Shown piece by piece: positions 19,810-31,000 of a stretch of 64,000 nt of DNA. A program made the position numbers and the translations under genes. The notes beneath the pieces are model-generated. The model saw only the letters and a list, made by a program, of their open reading frames with translations. It was not told where the DNA came from and made no database searches. Each line of letters starts with the position of its first letter. Positions within the stretch are counted from its first letter, which is position 1. Source of the stretch: Lepidodermella squamata (taxonomy: Eukaryota; Gastrotricha); contig JBLDXI010000074.1 in NCBI GenBank assembly GCA_047495785.1, forward strand, positions 1,116,001 through 1,180,000. Reading direction: 5' to 3'.

Positions 19810-20674
19810 TTACTGGGTGGTGGAGATGCACTTATCGAGGGTGAGGCCGTAGGCGGACACGGTGCCCCACGTATTGACGTTGGCGACAGACGGCGAGGCA
19901 GCGTTGGTGCCGCCAAAGATGCCGTTGCAACAGCCGGCGAACGTTGAGTAAGTGTAGGTATTGGCCGGGGCGGCGGTGAACTTGAAGACGTAAACAAATA
20001 GGTAAGTAAGTCCCATAAGTAAGTTTGCTTCTCTTCATACCAAGGTAGTGCCGGTGATGAGGGCATCAGTGCCAGACGACGTGTGGGGGAAGCGGGTGCA
20101 GTAGCCCTGCTTGGTGTTGGCCGGCGATGCGGGGGTGGCGACCTTGTACGGCGTGGAGTCGAGCGCCCCGACGCAAGCCAAAGTCGGGTTCGTCGGCGAG
20201 GTGAGTGGGATGTACTCGTAAATGATGTTCGCCGCGGTGGTCGTCGTCGCGGCGCAGCAGTCGCTGAAAGCCGTGTAGCTGTTCGGTGACGTGCTTACTT
20301 GCTGTACCGGATAATAGAAATGATTCAAAAATTCAATGAGACAGCTGATTTTAAAGTTGACTCACCGCTGAGCCAGTGGTGAGGGCCGCCGTGCACGTGG
20401 CGCCGCTGGCGAGGCAGTACTTGACGTTGCTCTGTGTGATGCCGGTGCCGCCCTGCGTCGTCGCGATGACGCACAGCTGGTACGTGATCGTGGTCAGGCA
20501 GCTCTTTGTCGAGTCGGTGCACGCCTGAGCAGACGTGACGCATGTGTTTCCGGACGTGCAAGTTGTTGAGCCCGAAGCAGTGGTTGGGCATGGCGTGGAG
20601 GTTGTCGACGCAGGGCACGCATCGACGGCCGCAAATGCGACGGCGAGCATAGCCAAGTACTTGAGGAAAGCCAT
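19810..20674 (-). CDS. Cys/Thr-rich secreted protein, 246 aa, copy C
   Basis: Exons 20674-20366, 20301-20041 and 19980-19810, same lengths and phases as copies A and B. Exon 1 is nearly identical to the others, including silent sites. The introns are unrelated in sequence (GTGAGT...TACAG; GTATGA...TTCAAG). Exons 2 and 3 carry more changes (for example IIYEYIPLTS and CVGALDSTPYK). So exon 1 looks homogenised by gene conversion while the rest has drifted. The signal peptide is MAFLKYLAMLAVAFAAVDAC. A TTTATA word about 40 nt upstream of the ATG may be its TATA box. Confidence 0.8.
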
Positions 20675-22316
20675 CTTGTAATAAGAGTAATGAGTTGAGA
20701 AGAGTAGAGTAGAGTATAAAATTGATTTGACGATTAGTTTGGGTTTCGCCGCAGATTTGTAGCTATTTTCGATGCCGTCATTCGCCGAATTTCTGCCAAG
20801 GTGGCAGAATCTGAACCTTCAGGCAGACCCATTCATTCCAATGCTCGAGTTGTTCTCCAAATTAGTCTAGGTCGCAATATCTGACAGCGCCAAGTACGCG
20901 CCAAGTAGTTGGGCCCTACCTAATTGTCAGGGTAGACACGAGGCGGCGCGTTGCAGCTGTAGCCTGAAACAAAAAGCAGCTGTCACCTTCAAGGCTTTAC
21001 TATCCGTTTCCATTCGGTAAATTTGGCAGATCTAAAAGCCTTGGCAGTTCCAGATAACGATTTTTATTTCTTGGAATGAAAATTCATCGTCTCTCGGCTT
21101 ATATGGCCGGGTCGGCTGAGGCCGTTTAAGAGAATTCGGTAGATTTGAAGCTGGTTCAGGCATATGTGGCAGGCATATGTGGCTGCCAGTGCTATGGCTG
21201 TCAGGCAGAGAACAACTCGTTTATAGAGTGGGATAGAGACATTGTTTTTAACCAAGCCAGACTGTCAAGTAATAGTGGAGTCTTTAAGTCCGATAGGCGT
21301 CGTAGAAATGATTTGTTAGACAGCTTGGCTCACTTCGAGAACCGTTGATTTTTGGCATCACTGAACTACATGATTTAGCAGTTCAGAATAACCGAAGCAA
21401 GGTAAACGTGTCAATAGCGTCTATCCGCGATGTTACAGTCGGTTTGATTCAGCCCTAACGCGAAAATGCTGAGATGGTAATGCGACAAGCCATGGGGAAC
21501 ACTCAACACGCCCTGCCTCGAAGGCTAATTTTACGAATTTCGAAATCAGAGAGGACAAAAGACTGTTCGTTGTCTGCAAGTGTAGTGCGACGACTGAATC
21601 ATTTGACTGTATCTCCAGTGGTTTTGTTGATGACAGGACGGCAGAGTTAAACTTTAAGTTTAAGACTTGGCAAAAGTTGTTAAGGGGTCAGTATGATTGA
21701 CTAAACATTGGCGATGTGATTTGTGAACAGACCTCCGTTATGCAGCAAGGCTGAAGCACCAGACATTCGCTCCGATGACATCAATTAGCGTGATCGCATA
21801 GTTGTTTCCAGATAATACGGCGCATTGTTGTTTTAAGTCGTAGCCAACCGATTTGCGGTTCCGGCCGTGGTCATATGCTGTTGTAGGCATACAATTAGTG
21901 TCTTCCCTGGGAATGAAGGACGTCAGGAAGAGCTTTATAGTTGGATTTCCAAGTCGGAGAAGTCTTGTGTGGTCGTATCCTGTAGGCATTCCTTGGAATC
22001 ATCTCATTGGTCGACTCTGGTTAGACAATCCGTCTGGGCGATGCTCCAGCAAGCGCTAAGCGTAACTCGTGTGTTGAATCGAATCTGAATCCCTTTAGAT
22101 CCCAGCAGCCAATCGCTCCATCTGAATTGTGAACCTCGCTGGTCAGAGGATGGAATTTCTTTCCAGCTATTGCGGTAATTGAAGAGGCTATGCAGATTTT
22201 AGGTCAGCTAGGACCTTGTGTTCGTCTGCCGAGCCGAAAATCATGCGATAGTTTTTGTGGGCGGTTTTTAGGGGTAAAGTAGAGCCGAAATCCTACTGAT
22301 ATCTTGAAAGGTCCAT
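20675..22316. other. No gene seen
   Basis: 1.6 kb of spacer. Several short frames (20.9-22.1 kb) lack motifs, signal peptides or splice context. A repeated GGCATATGTGGCAGGCATATGTGGC lies at about 21158-21182. Confidence 0.4.
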
Positions 22317-22549
22317 ACCTCTAACTTGAAATGCTGTCGAAACTTCCTACAAGAGCAGCTGAAAAATTGGTTAAGATAGCGCGGGAGTTGTCTATTCAAG
22401 TGAATACGGCTTGTTCACTTGTGAATCTGGCGCAAGACAGCCCGAAGTTTGCTCGAGAATTGACTCAAGCCATTCTTCCTGATCTCGGGACTAGCTGCTT
22501 GATTCAGGACTGTCTTTTGTCTAAGAGTATTTCTGTTAGGAATTAGGAA

Positions 22550-22680
22550 CAATGCTGTGACCTATTTAACTAGTTTCCATTATTTCCCTGTCCACTAACA
22601 AGTAGATAACGCAGAATTCAACGCGTCTCGCTCACTCAATTTGCGATTGTGACCTACAAATAATTATTATGCGAACAATT
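22550..22680 (+). repeat. Dispersed repeat, short copy
   Basis: Carries CAATGCTGTGACCTATTTAA and GATTGTGACCTACAAAT of the family seen at 11.5, 14.4 and 19.0 kb. The duplicated relative is at 24285. Confidence 0.5.
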
Positions 22681-22838
22681 AAGAAACAAAGCCTTCAGAA
22701 TCTTTGTGTTATGCAGCGCAATTTTTGTTTCTCTCGTAATATGGATTGCGTTGGGGAAATGGCTCGCGCTCACTTCCTAATCATCGCTGAATTTCAGCCC
22801 ATTATCATTTTCAGCAACTTCATTTCGAACACAAAATA

Positions 22839-23510
22839 ATGAAGCTGAAAATGATGGTTCAAGTCTTCTTCTTGTTGATGACTGTTTTAGGCCTAAGCTT
22901 CGGCAGTCTTATCAGCTACAATGAACAGTTCGCCAGTGAATCGGACGCCGACTACGACGAACGCGCGGGTAAGATGGGTTGGGCTCAGTTGGCTGCCGGA
23001 ATTCTCGGCCCGGTCCTAGGCAGTCTCACTAGTGGCCTGCTTGGTAAATCAACGGGCTACGGCCAGGATGTTAACAACATGGTTGGCGGGCCAGTCTGCG
23101 AGAAGGGCGGGCAATACGAGCCGCTGATGGGCGCCCAGGGTGAGGCTGAGGGTGACGAAGAGACTGGAGCGAACGAAGGTGAGTAGACTTCTGACCAAAA
23201 AAATAAAAAAATACTTTTCCTGCATTTTTCAAAATTTGTGAAAATTCTAAAATAATTTAGGAAATCGGCTTTGATATTTTTTTATTCCGTCATTTATTTC
23301 ATTTCAGGTGGGTATGGCCAGGCTGATGAAGAGTCGCTGTTCAGAAGGCGCCGCGCCGTGAAGACGCCCTGCCAGCGACACCGCGACTGCGCCCGCCAGT
23401 ACTACGTCTGCTGCCGGGCGATGAGCGGCCGCGGCTTCGAGTGCCGCCAACCGCGCCTTCAAATCACGCACACCAGCAAGGGCGCGCTCGTCAATTTTGC
23501 CCGCGACTAG
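22839..23510 (+). CDS. Secreted Cys-rich peptide precursor, 180 aa
   Basis: Exon 1 22839-23178, phase-1 intron (GTGAGT...ATTTCAG), exon 2 23308-23510. A signal peptide (MKLKMMVQVFFLLMTVLGLS) is followed by an acidic stretch, a Gly/Leu-rich hydrophobic segment (about residues 48-72), a further acidic region, a tetrabasic site RRRR (about residue 131) and a C-terminal domain of about 48 residues with five clustered cysteines: C-x5-C-x6-CC-x9-C. The cysteine order recalls WAP/prokineticin-like frameworks, but the match is not good enough to name. Furin-type cleavage at RRRR would release the Cys-rich peptide. Function unknown; hormone-like or antimicrobial peptide are options. Confidence 0.75.
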
Positions 23511-23852
23511 TTACCTACACAATAGCTACGACAAACCTGGTCCTGTTTTAACTACGAAGCATTTTTCACGAAACAAACTTTGCTTCTAAACGAGTTTTTA
23601 CATCAATTACTTTCAGTAAAAAATCGATGATTACGAAAATAAAATAAGTATAATGCAGGTCGAAATTGGTATTTTTTCAAAAATGACATGCAATTAGCGT
23701 TGAAACACCAATGAAAGAGTTTTCCTATCCTTAAAAATTGAATTTTCTGATCCAAATTTAATTAGTCTTCAGCTTTAGTTAAAATCGACATTTCTTACCG
23801 CATCAGTAATCCCACAAAGGAAATCCTAATAATAATCCTCACACGTCTATAA
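23511..23852. other. Spacer between duplication units
   Basis: 3' flank of the first gene with an AATAAA at about 23638. No other feature. Confidence 0.4.
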
Positions 23853-24034
23853 TACCTCCAACTTGAAATGCGGTTGAAACTTCCTACAAGAGCAGCTGAA
23901 AAATCGGCCCAGATAATGCGGGAGTTGTCTGTTCAAGTGAATACGACTTGTTTACTCGTGAATCTGGCGCAATAGAGCCCGAAGTTTGCTCGAGGACTAA
24001 CTCAAGCCAGACTCAATCGCGGGACAAGCTACTA

Positions 24035-24234
24035 GGGGGTGGCCAAAATGAACGGCAGGTTGCGAATTTCATTGACTAGAGTACGCATCAATTTATTGAG
24101 GAGTTTTGAGAAATTTATGTATTTCAAGCATTCGTTTGCCCCTGAAAACTCTTCATTTTCTCGAAACTCTTCGTTAAATTGATGCGCACTCCAGTCAATG
24201 AACTTCGCAACCTGCAGGTCTTTTGGCCACCCTG
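24035..24234. mobile_element. 200-bp MITE with long inverted repeats, TA target duplication
   Basis: Ends GGGGGTGGCCAAAA (left) and, inverted, CAGGGTGGCCAAAA (right). The two halves are inverted copies over about 75 bp, so the element can fold into one long hairpin. It is flanked by TA at 24033-24034 and 24235-24236. The equivalent place in duplication unit 1 (around GGGACTAGCTGCTTGATTCA, 22488) is empty. A TA target fits a Tc1/mariner-mobilised MITE. Confidence 0.85.
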
Positions 24235-24625
24235 TACATGATTCAGGACTGATGGCGTATGTCTCTTGTCTAGAAGCATTTCTGTTAGGAACATAATGCT
24301 CTGACCAATTTAACTGGTTTCCATTGTTTCCCTCTCCACTAACAAGTAGAAACGCAGAATTCAATGCGTCTCGCTCGCTTGCTCTGCGATTGTGACCTAC
24401 AAATAATTGTGTGAACGATTCATATAGGTTGGCAGGAAAAGATGCCGTTGGGCTTTAATGGGTTAAGAAGCAAAGCTTTCAGAATCTTTTGTCATTATGC
24501 AATGCAATTTTTGTTTCTCTCGTAATGGATTGCGTTGGGAAAATGGCTCGCGCCCGCTTACTCCTAATCATCGCTGAATTTCAGCCCATTATCATTTTCA
24601 GCAACTTCATTTCGAACACAAAATA

Positions 24626-25242
24626 ATGAAGCTGAAAATGATGGTTCAAGTCTTCTTCTTGTTGATGACTGTTTTAGGCCTAAGCTTCGGCAGTCTTATC
24701 AGCTACAATGAACAGTTCGCCAGTGAATCGGACGCCGACTACGACGAACGAGCGGCTGTGGAGCGCGGTTGGGGCCAGTTGGCTGTCGGCATTCTTGGCC
24801 CGGTTCTCGGAGGTCTGACCAGTGGGTTGCTAAGTAAAAAAATGGCCAACGGCCAGGATGTTAACAGCATGGTTGGCGGGCCAGTCTGCGAGAAGGGCGG
24901 TCAATACGAGTCGCTGGTGGGCGCCCAGGGTGAGGCTGAGGGTGATGAAGAGATTGGAGCGAACGAAGGTGAGTCGACTTCTGACAAAAAAAGGTGGATG
25001 GACTTGGATTTTATAATTTTGGACATTTTCATGTTGTTTCAAACAGTTTAAAAAATTCAATTATTTTTTTAAATGTATTTTTGAAAATACCTAAAATTTT
25101 AGGAAATTTTTTTGTAAATCAGCAAATTTAATGCATTTCAGGTGGATATGGCCAGGCTGATGAAGAGTCGCTGTTCAGAAGGCGCCCTGCCAGCGGCACC
25201 GCGACTGCGCCCGCCAGTACTACGTCTGCTGCCGGGCGATGA
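24626..25242 (+). pseudogene. Second copy of the Cys-rich precursor, frameshifted
   Basis: Exon 1 24626-24968 and exon 2 from 25142, same intron phase and splice sites as the gene at 22839. Relative to it, 16 nt are missing in exon 2 after GGCGCC (about 25181-25186), between short CGCC repeats. The frame then reads FRRRPASGTATAPAST and stops at 25242, giving about 147 residues with the whole cysteine domain lost. The original frame's Cys codons are still present downstream to 25328, so the loss is recent. The signal peptide and acidic N-terminal half remain intact and could still be secreted. Confidence 0.75.
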
Positions 25243-25904
25243 GCGGCCGCGGCTTCGAGTGCCGCCAACCGCGCCTTCAAATCACGCACACCAGCAAGGG
25301 CGCGCTTGTCAATTTTGCACGTGACTAGTTAACGCCTCAATGACTGGCCATGTCTGCATTTTTTCCACGAAACAAGCTTTGATTATTAGCGAATTGTTAC
25401 ATCAAATTTCAAAGTTCAGTACGAAAAATAAACTGCAGGTCTATACATTCTGTGTTTGTTAATTTTCATGAAAATAGGCACCTGTGGCCTTTGTTATCAT
25501 AAAAATGACATGTGCGACATTTCAGCTAACGGCAATAGAGCCGAATATTAATGTTTATTAAATTCGCAATCATCTCGGCTCTCCTCCTTAAAATTTAGAC
25601 GCTTAGATCGCCATCAAAGCCCAGACATGGAATCACCGGCGTCGGCAGTAATTGACAGTTGATTTTACACTCTCAAAATTGTACAGGCCATAGAGTACAT
25701 TAATCGAATAAAGCGTATTTAAACCGGCTGCAAAGGGTCAGCACTTCCGATCACACTTAAGGCAACCAAGCATATTCGCATCATTTCATCAGGAATAAAA
25801 ATAAAGATAAAACTTATAATAATATATTATACTATGAAGTGTGATATGATACCTAATAAAATCGCGCGCGCCTCAAGGAGGTGCCGCGATGCGCGACATA
25901 ATTA

Positions 25905-25918
25905 ACGACGCGCGTCGT
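25905..25918. repeat. 14-bp perfect palindrome ACGACGCGCGTCGT
   Basis: Self-complementary over all 14 bases; first of the GC-rich structured words in this otherwise AT-rich region. Confidence 0.5.
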
Positions 25919-27903
25919 CCGGAAATATGGATACGCGGCCTGGCTAATTATTATTTATTTGACACACGCACACAAATCGAATTTATGGTGATGCCGACAC
26001 CTTGCAGCTAATCTCAGCTCGAGGAGTTGAGGTGGTACACACTCCAGAATCACTAGTAAATTATATAGCGATTATATTGAATTTATTTGTTCTATATATC
26101 CATCCATCCGTCACGGCTACGCGCTAATGGCCAAATATATTTTATAGTTTTCCTCTGTGTTAGCAGTTTCTGCGGCAAAAATCGAAAAAATCGTACGATT
26201 CAGGCTATGATCCATTTTATTGACAAATAGTATAATTTCTACAACAGAGTGACCAAGGCTAGGGAAAATGTGACGAAAATGTGTTTGCACTATTTTCCGA
26301 TACGATGATATAAAGCGTGGCAAAAAGATATAATCCGTATCCATATTGCTTTTCTTTCAAGAAAATGATTTCGCCCTTAACATTGAGTATTTTATAGCAA
26401 TTTTTTCTTTGTTTCGTCCTAATATTTTCTGAATTTCATAGATTTTTCAATCCTTACTTTTCACAAGCCCAAGTTAATTTTTTATTATTGTCGATTTATG
26501 AATAAATTGCGGAAAAATTAAGAGAATTTGTTTGCTAATTTTATGGCCTTTTATATATGATTATTTCATAAAACAGCCGGCGGCCTAATTTTCATTTTTC
26601 AACGCTATTTATGAGAGATTTTTGTGCTCTTATCACCGCTGAAATATAACTTCCTTTTTCGTAATTATTTACCGCTCAAAACGCAGAGCCTTGGGGGGTT
26701 GAAACGGCGCGAAGAGGAAAAATAACGTACAAAATATTTACGTTTTTATTGTTAACGTTTCAATATTACTTATCGTATATATCGGCGCGTGATTTTCGCC
26801 TCGCTTAAGTGTAGGGTGAGTAAAGCCACTTGAGCGCACTTTCAACCGCCAATCTATATTATATATAAATATAATTGTTTATTGTTTTTGCGCGCGTAAA
26901 TCGAGAGGCGAGCCAGAGAACTGTGCGTGTGTTTAGCAGTGGAAAGTGGGAAGTGAAAATAATAATAACAGCAGTGATTTTGACCAGTGCCAATTTGGCG
27001 CCTATCACTTTTGAAAGCTGCGAATGAAACACGCCGAACAGGCCTCGCGCGCTAAAAAGATGCGCGTGCGCGCACACTTTTATATTACTTTGACCTACTA
27101 CATTCGCGAAAAGTGCGCGCTTAACGCTCAAGGTACATATTATTGCTACTAGGCAATAATACCTACTTAATATAACCACTTGCGGCGCTTCTTCATATTA
27201 GATAAAAATCGAAGTATTATTTTTCTTTGTCTCACCGTGCGATATGAGCTATAATTAAATACCTGCGAGCCGCGAGCCGCCTTAAAATTTCCCCGCTCCT
27301 CGTGTTCACGCCTCATCGCGGTAATACTTCTCATTACAGGTTGTTTTTCTTCCTATATGGACTTATATTTGATAAAACAGCAGCATGTGTGCATACTTAT
27401 TTATTGTATATCATACAAATCGCAGCATGATTTTTCAATGAAGCTCGCGGGTATTTTTAACGTATTTACACCGCGCCTATCTTATATTCACTCAGCATAT
27501 TGTATCGCCCTTGTGTATAGGCAAAAACGAGCAAAACGAGTGGTTTTTAATAAACACAGCGCGCGTTTTGTTTGCTGGTCAATGGCTATTATGAGCGCAT
27601 GACTTTTTGTTGAAAAATAACAGCAGGTTTTATTCCTTATAGGCATTACATTTTAGCGCTATAAATTGGAAAAAAACCAGCTCTCTCATTATTTCTAAGC
27701 GTTTGTCCCGTTGTTTTGTCACAGAAAACGTGATGATTCCGCATTTTCATCGTCATCATTTCTGGATCCGGCTTATTAATTTAGGACACCTCTCGGCGCA
27801 AATTGCAAGAGCTTTCTTAACGAAATAGAAATTTAATTGCGAAAATATTTTAAAACAAAACCAAATAATTCATGATTTTAAACTAGAAGACCGTAGTGCT
27901 CAG

Positions 27904-28046
27904 TCCTTTTCCTTTCCTTTCCTTTCCTTTCCTTTCCTTTCCTTTCCTTTCCTTTCCTTTCCTTTCCTTTCCTTTCCTTTCCTTTCCTTTCCTTTCCTTT
28001 CCTTTCCTTTCCTTTCCTTTCCTTTCCTTTCCTTTCCTTTCCTTTC
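27904..28046. repeat. (CCTTT)n microsatellite
   Basis: About 27 nearly perfect tandem copies of a pentamer; the apparent minus-strand KGKER-repeat frame across it is an artefact of the repeat. The polypyrimidine/polypurine strand split could adopt triplex structure. Confidence 0.95.
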
Positions 28047-31000
28047 CCTTTGAGGTTCAATGTCCTTAATTAGTTCCGGTAAACTTTCACTTTTTCAAAA
28101 CTTTTGAAAAAACATGTCCTTATATCCCAGTATAGGCCATAGTCACCTTGCACTGATTGTTTTTGTTAGGCTCATCCATCCTATTATTCAGCGATAATTA
28201 GGAATTAAATTCAGAAGTAAACACGGCCGACTCGCCTCATATTTTATTTTTCTCAATTTTATTTACCTTTATTTTTCGCAGATTTCAAATGCTAATTATT
28301 CAAGTGCATAGCTTCAAATCGCCTTAAAAAGAGCGATATAATAGGCGTTCGTATTATTGAATTAGCGCGATTTTGCGCCTTGTTTACAAAATAACGGCCT
28401 TTTCTATGCTTGTCGCCGATTTTTCTCTGCTGTCAAGTGCATTATAATCGCATCGCCTCGCTTAGGTGCAAACTGACCGAAGTGAAGTCGCCGGAAGCCT
28501 TTCCTATCACGTCTCTCGACAAAGGCGACTAAAATAACTTCCCTTTCCTGTGGCCATTTTTCGACCATTTTCACGCTATTACTTATATTCGCGATATTAT
28601 TATTTTAATACTACTGCGGCCTTGGGTTTGATTCTTCAGGAAAAACGAGGCGACATCCCGTGCAATCGACTTGATTTTCTCGATTTAAATGCACTTTCAG
28701 TTCGGCAAATCTAAAAAAAATAGTTTCAATAATTCAAGATTTTCGCTTTTTTTTAGTATTTGGTTCTAATACAAAATGTTAAAATTGGGATATTTTTCAC
28801 ATATTTTTCCGCACTGAGGTTGTCCTCATTTGCAAAATCGCAATTTATTGCCCACTTTATTGTTTCATACTCAGCAACCACACCCTCTTTATTATGCCCA
28901 TCTTCATATAAGAGTGCACAACATTTTCAAGCGCATCATCAATATCAATCTGATTATTGTTTTCCGGCTATATAATATTTTTTTCATCAACGATCACACC
29001 CTCTCGATTGTGATTTTATTTTTCACACAAAAATGGCAGTTATATGTTGTATATTTTCGGTCGGCGAAGAAATGCTGTGCAACAATAAGACAAGTAGCCG
29101 ATGCAAATATCATTATGTAATAGCCGCTGTTTTGTTTACGCCAGTGCGCGCGCGCGGAATCATGTCGCGACGCGCTATATATATAATAAAAATTTGAGAC
29201 ACCCTGCGCGCGCGCACAAAATATCCCGCGCAACTAATTACGCGCGCTTTTTTCGTAAATAATTCATTTTCTAAAGGGTGTATAAATCCCTCGTACGTCA
29301 CTTTTTCGTTTTGTTTCACGCGCGCCTATCGCGTTTCGCCTATTATTTTTAGCGCCGAGACCGAGACGTGCCGCTGACAGTCTCTTTCTCTCATTGTTTA
29401 TTTACTACTACTATAACAGCTTTTTCATCAACAAAAATAATAATAATAGCGAAAAAAATCGAGGCGGTAGTGTCTTTTTGCGCGAATAGCGACCAGATTC
29501 GCTTTAAGTATTTAACGTGTTTTCTTTCACTTTAGCTAGGTGGTTGAAAAGCCACCGCAGCGTTTTGTTGACAGGGCACTAGAAAAACACGGCGGCTCGT
29601 GAGCGATAATTATAACCTACCTGTGCGAAGACGAGTGGCGCTGAGTGAGTGACTGACTGCTGCTGGGATCGGCGTCAAGACCCCACGCTTAGCTTTCTTT
29701 ATTTAGCTAAGCAAGTGGCAATATTCTTTTGACAACGCGCTTTTTATAGCCGGTGGCCGTTTTTCTTACAGCCGCCGTCGCAAAGTGCGTCTCTTGTGCT
29801 GTCAAAATAAATTAGCGCGCGTGAGAAGTGCGCGCGCCAGGTGATGACGCGCCTGTTGCGCTGAAAATATGCGAATATTTTTTCACACAAACTTATCTTT
29901 CTTACGTTTTTTCGAAATTAAATAATTGTTTTTTAATGAACTAGTAACAAATAGTGGAATTTTTTTATTAACGTCACACTATTTGCTTTGATTTCCATAA
30001 AATTGAAAGTAGCAAATCCTGGAAGAAAAAATGTTTTTGGCATATTTTCCTTTCCGTGATTTCAAGATTTTTACCCTATTGGACAGTTCAAGTTTTAGTG
30101 TCGAGGGTCATTCGAGGGTCCCAAATCGACATCGGAGTTTTCCATCTTTTAGCATTTCTTGAAATGAAGTATTGCTCCAATCACCATGGAACTCGAGCTA
30201 ATCGAATGCTAGATGGACGGGCAATTTTATGCATCGAACCCTGTTTTTCATTCGACGTTGCCAAGTTATTTAGTTAGTGATGAATGTGTCCAATTACCTT
30301 GCGTGGTTTAGAATATAAGTTAATTACTTCGGATTCTGTGGGTACTACAATATCAAAAACATTCAAGCCATAATTTTTCCACAACATTTGAAGAGAAAAA
30401 TTCTCTTGTTGACGACTCGGTTTCAGTTTTTATAGCCTTTTCCAGCCTTTCCCTCTCATTTTTTTGTAGAATTTCTAATTGCTTGACATGGCTAGTATAT
30501 TGTGATCATTTTCTTATTATTTTTTGCCGTGTTTCTTGATTACTTTTTTTGCAGTGTGGTGCGATAGTAATTAACACCTGTCGCAATTTTCGACTGCTCG
30601 GCGCCTCACTTGCGAGTCGAAAAAAGTTACCTCGCGACTCGGAACACGAGACGCGATGACCCTAGTTGCGCAATAATATACTCGCAACATTTTATTACCC
30701 ACCACCACCACCACGGTCCTTCTTATACTTACTCAACAATACAAATAACAATAACAACACGAGATACCTGCGTGTGACTCAGGTAAAGCCGTCTAGCACA
30801 GGAAGAGCTGGACGTGTTTGCGGATCACGCGGCTCGGGTTGACTTGCCGCGCCCGCTGCAAGACACGCGCGCAGTGACCTGAACGGTGATTCAGAGTGAA
30901 GATGCGCAAATAGCACCCTGTTATACTTATTACAGGGCGCCCGCACACTCCGTCCAAGTAGAGGGAGCGCGCGCGCAAACACTTGTCAGTAAACGCCCGA

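Larger units (their letters stand above)
22317..23510 (+). repeat. Tandem segmental duplication, unit 1
   Basis: From ACCTCTAACTTGAAATGCTG to the end of the enclosed gene, matched in direct orientation by 23853-25328. Lacks the 200-bp MITE present in unit 2. Confidence 0.75.
23853..25328 (+). repeat. Tandem segmental duplication, unit 2
   Basis: Direct repeat of 22317-23510, carrying a MITE insertion at 24035-24234 and a frameshifting 16-nt loss in the gene's second exon. Confidence 0.75.

Noticed and set aside
27878-28060. Open frame of KGKER repeats
   Set aside because: It is the CCTTT microsatellite read on the minus strand; no start context or flanking coding sequence.
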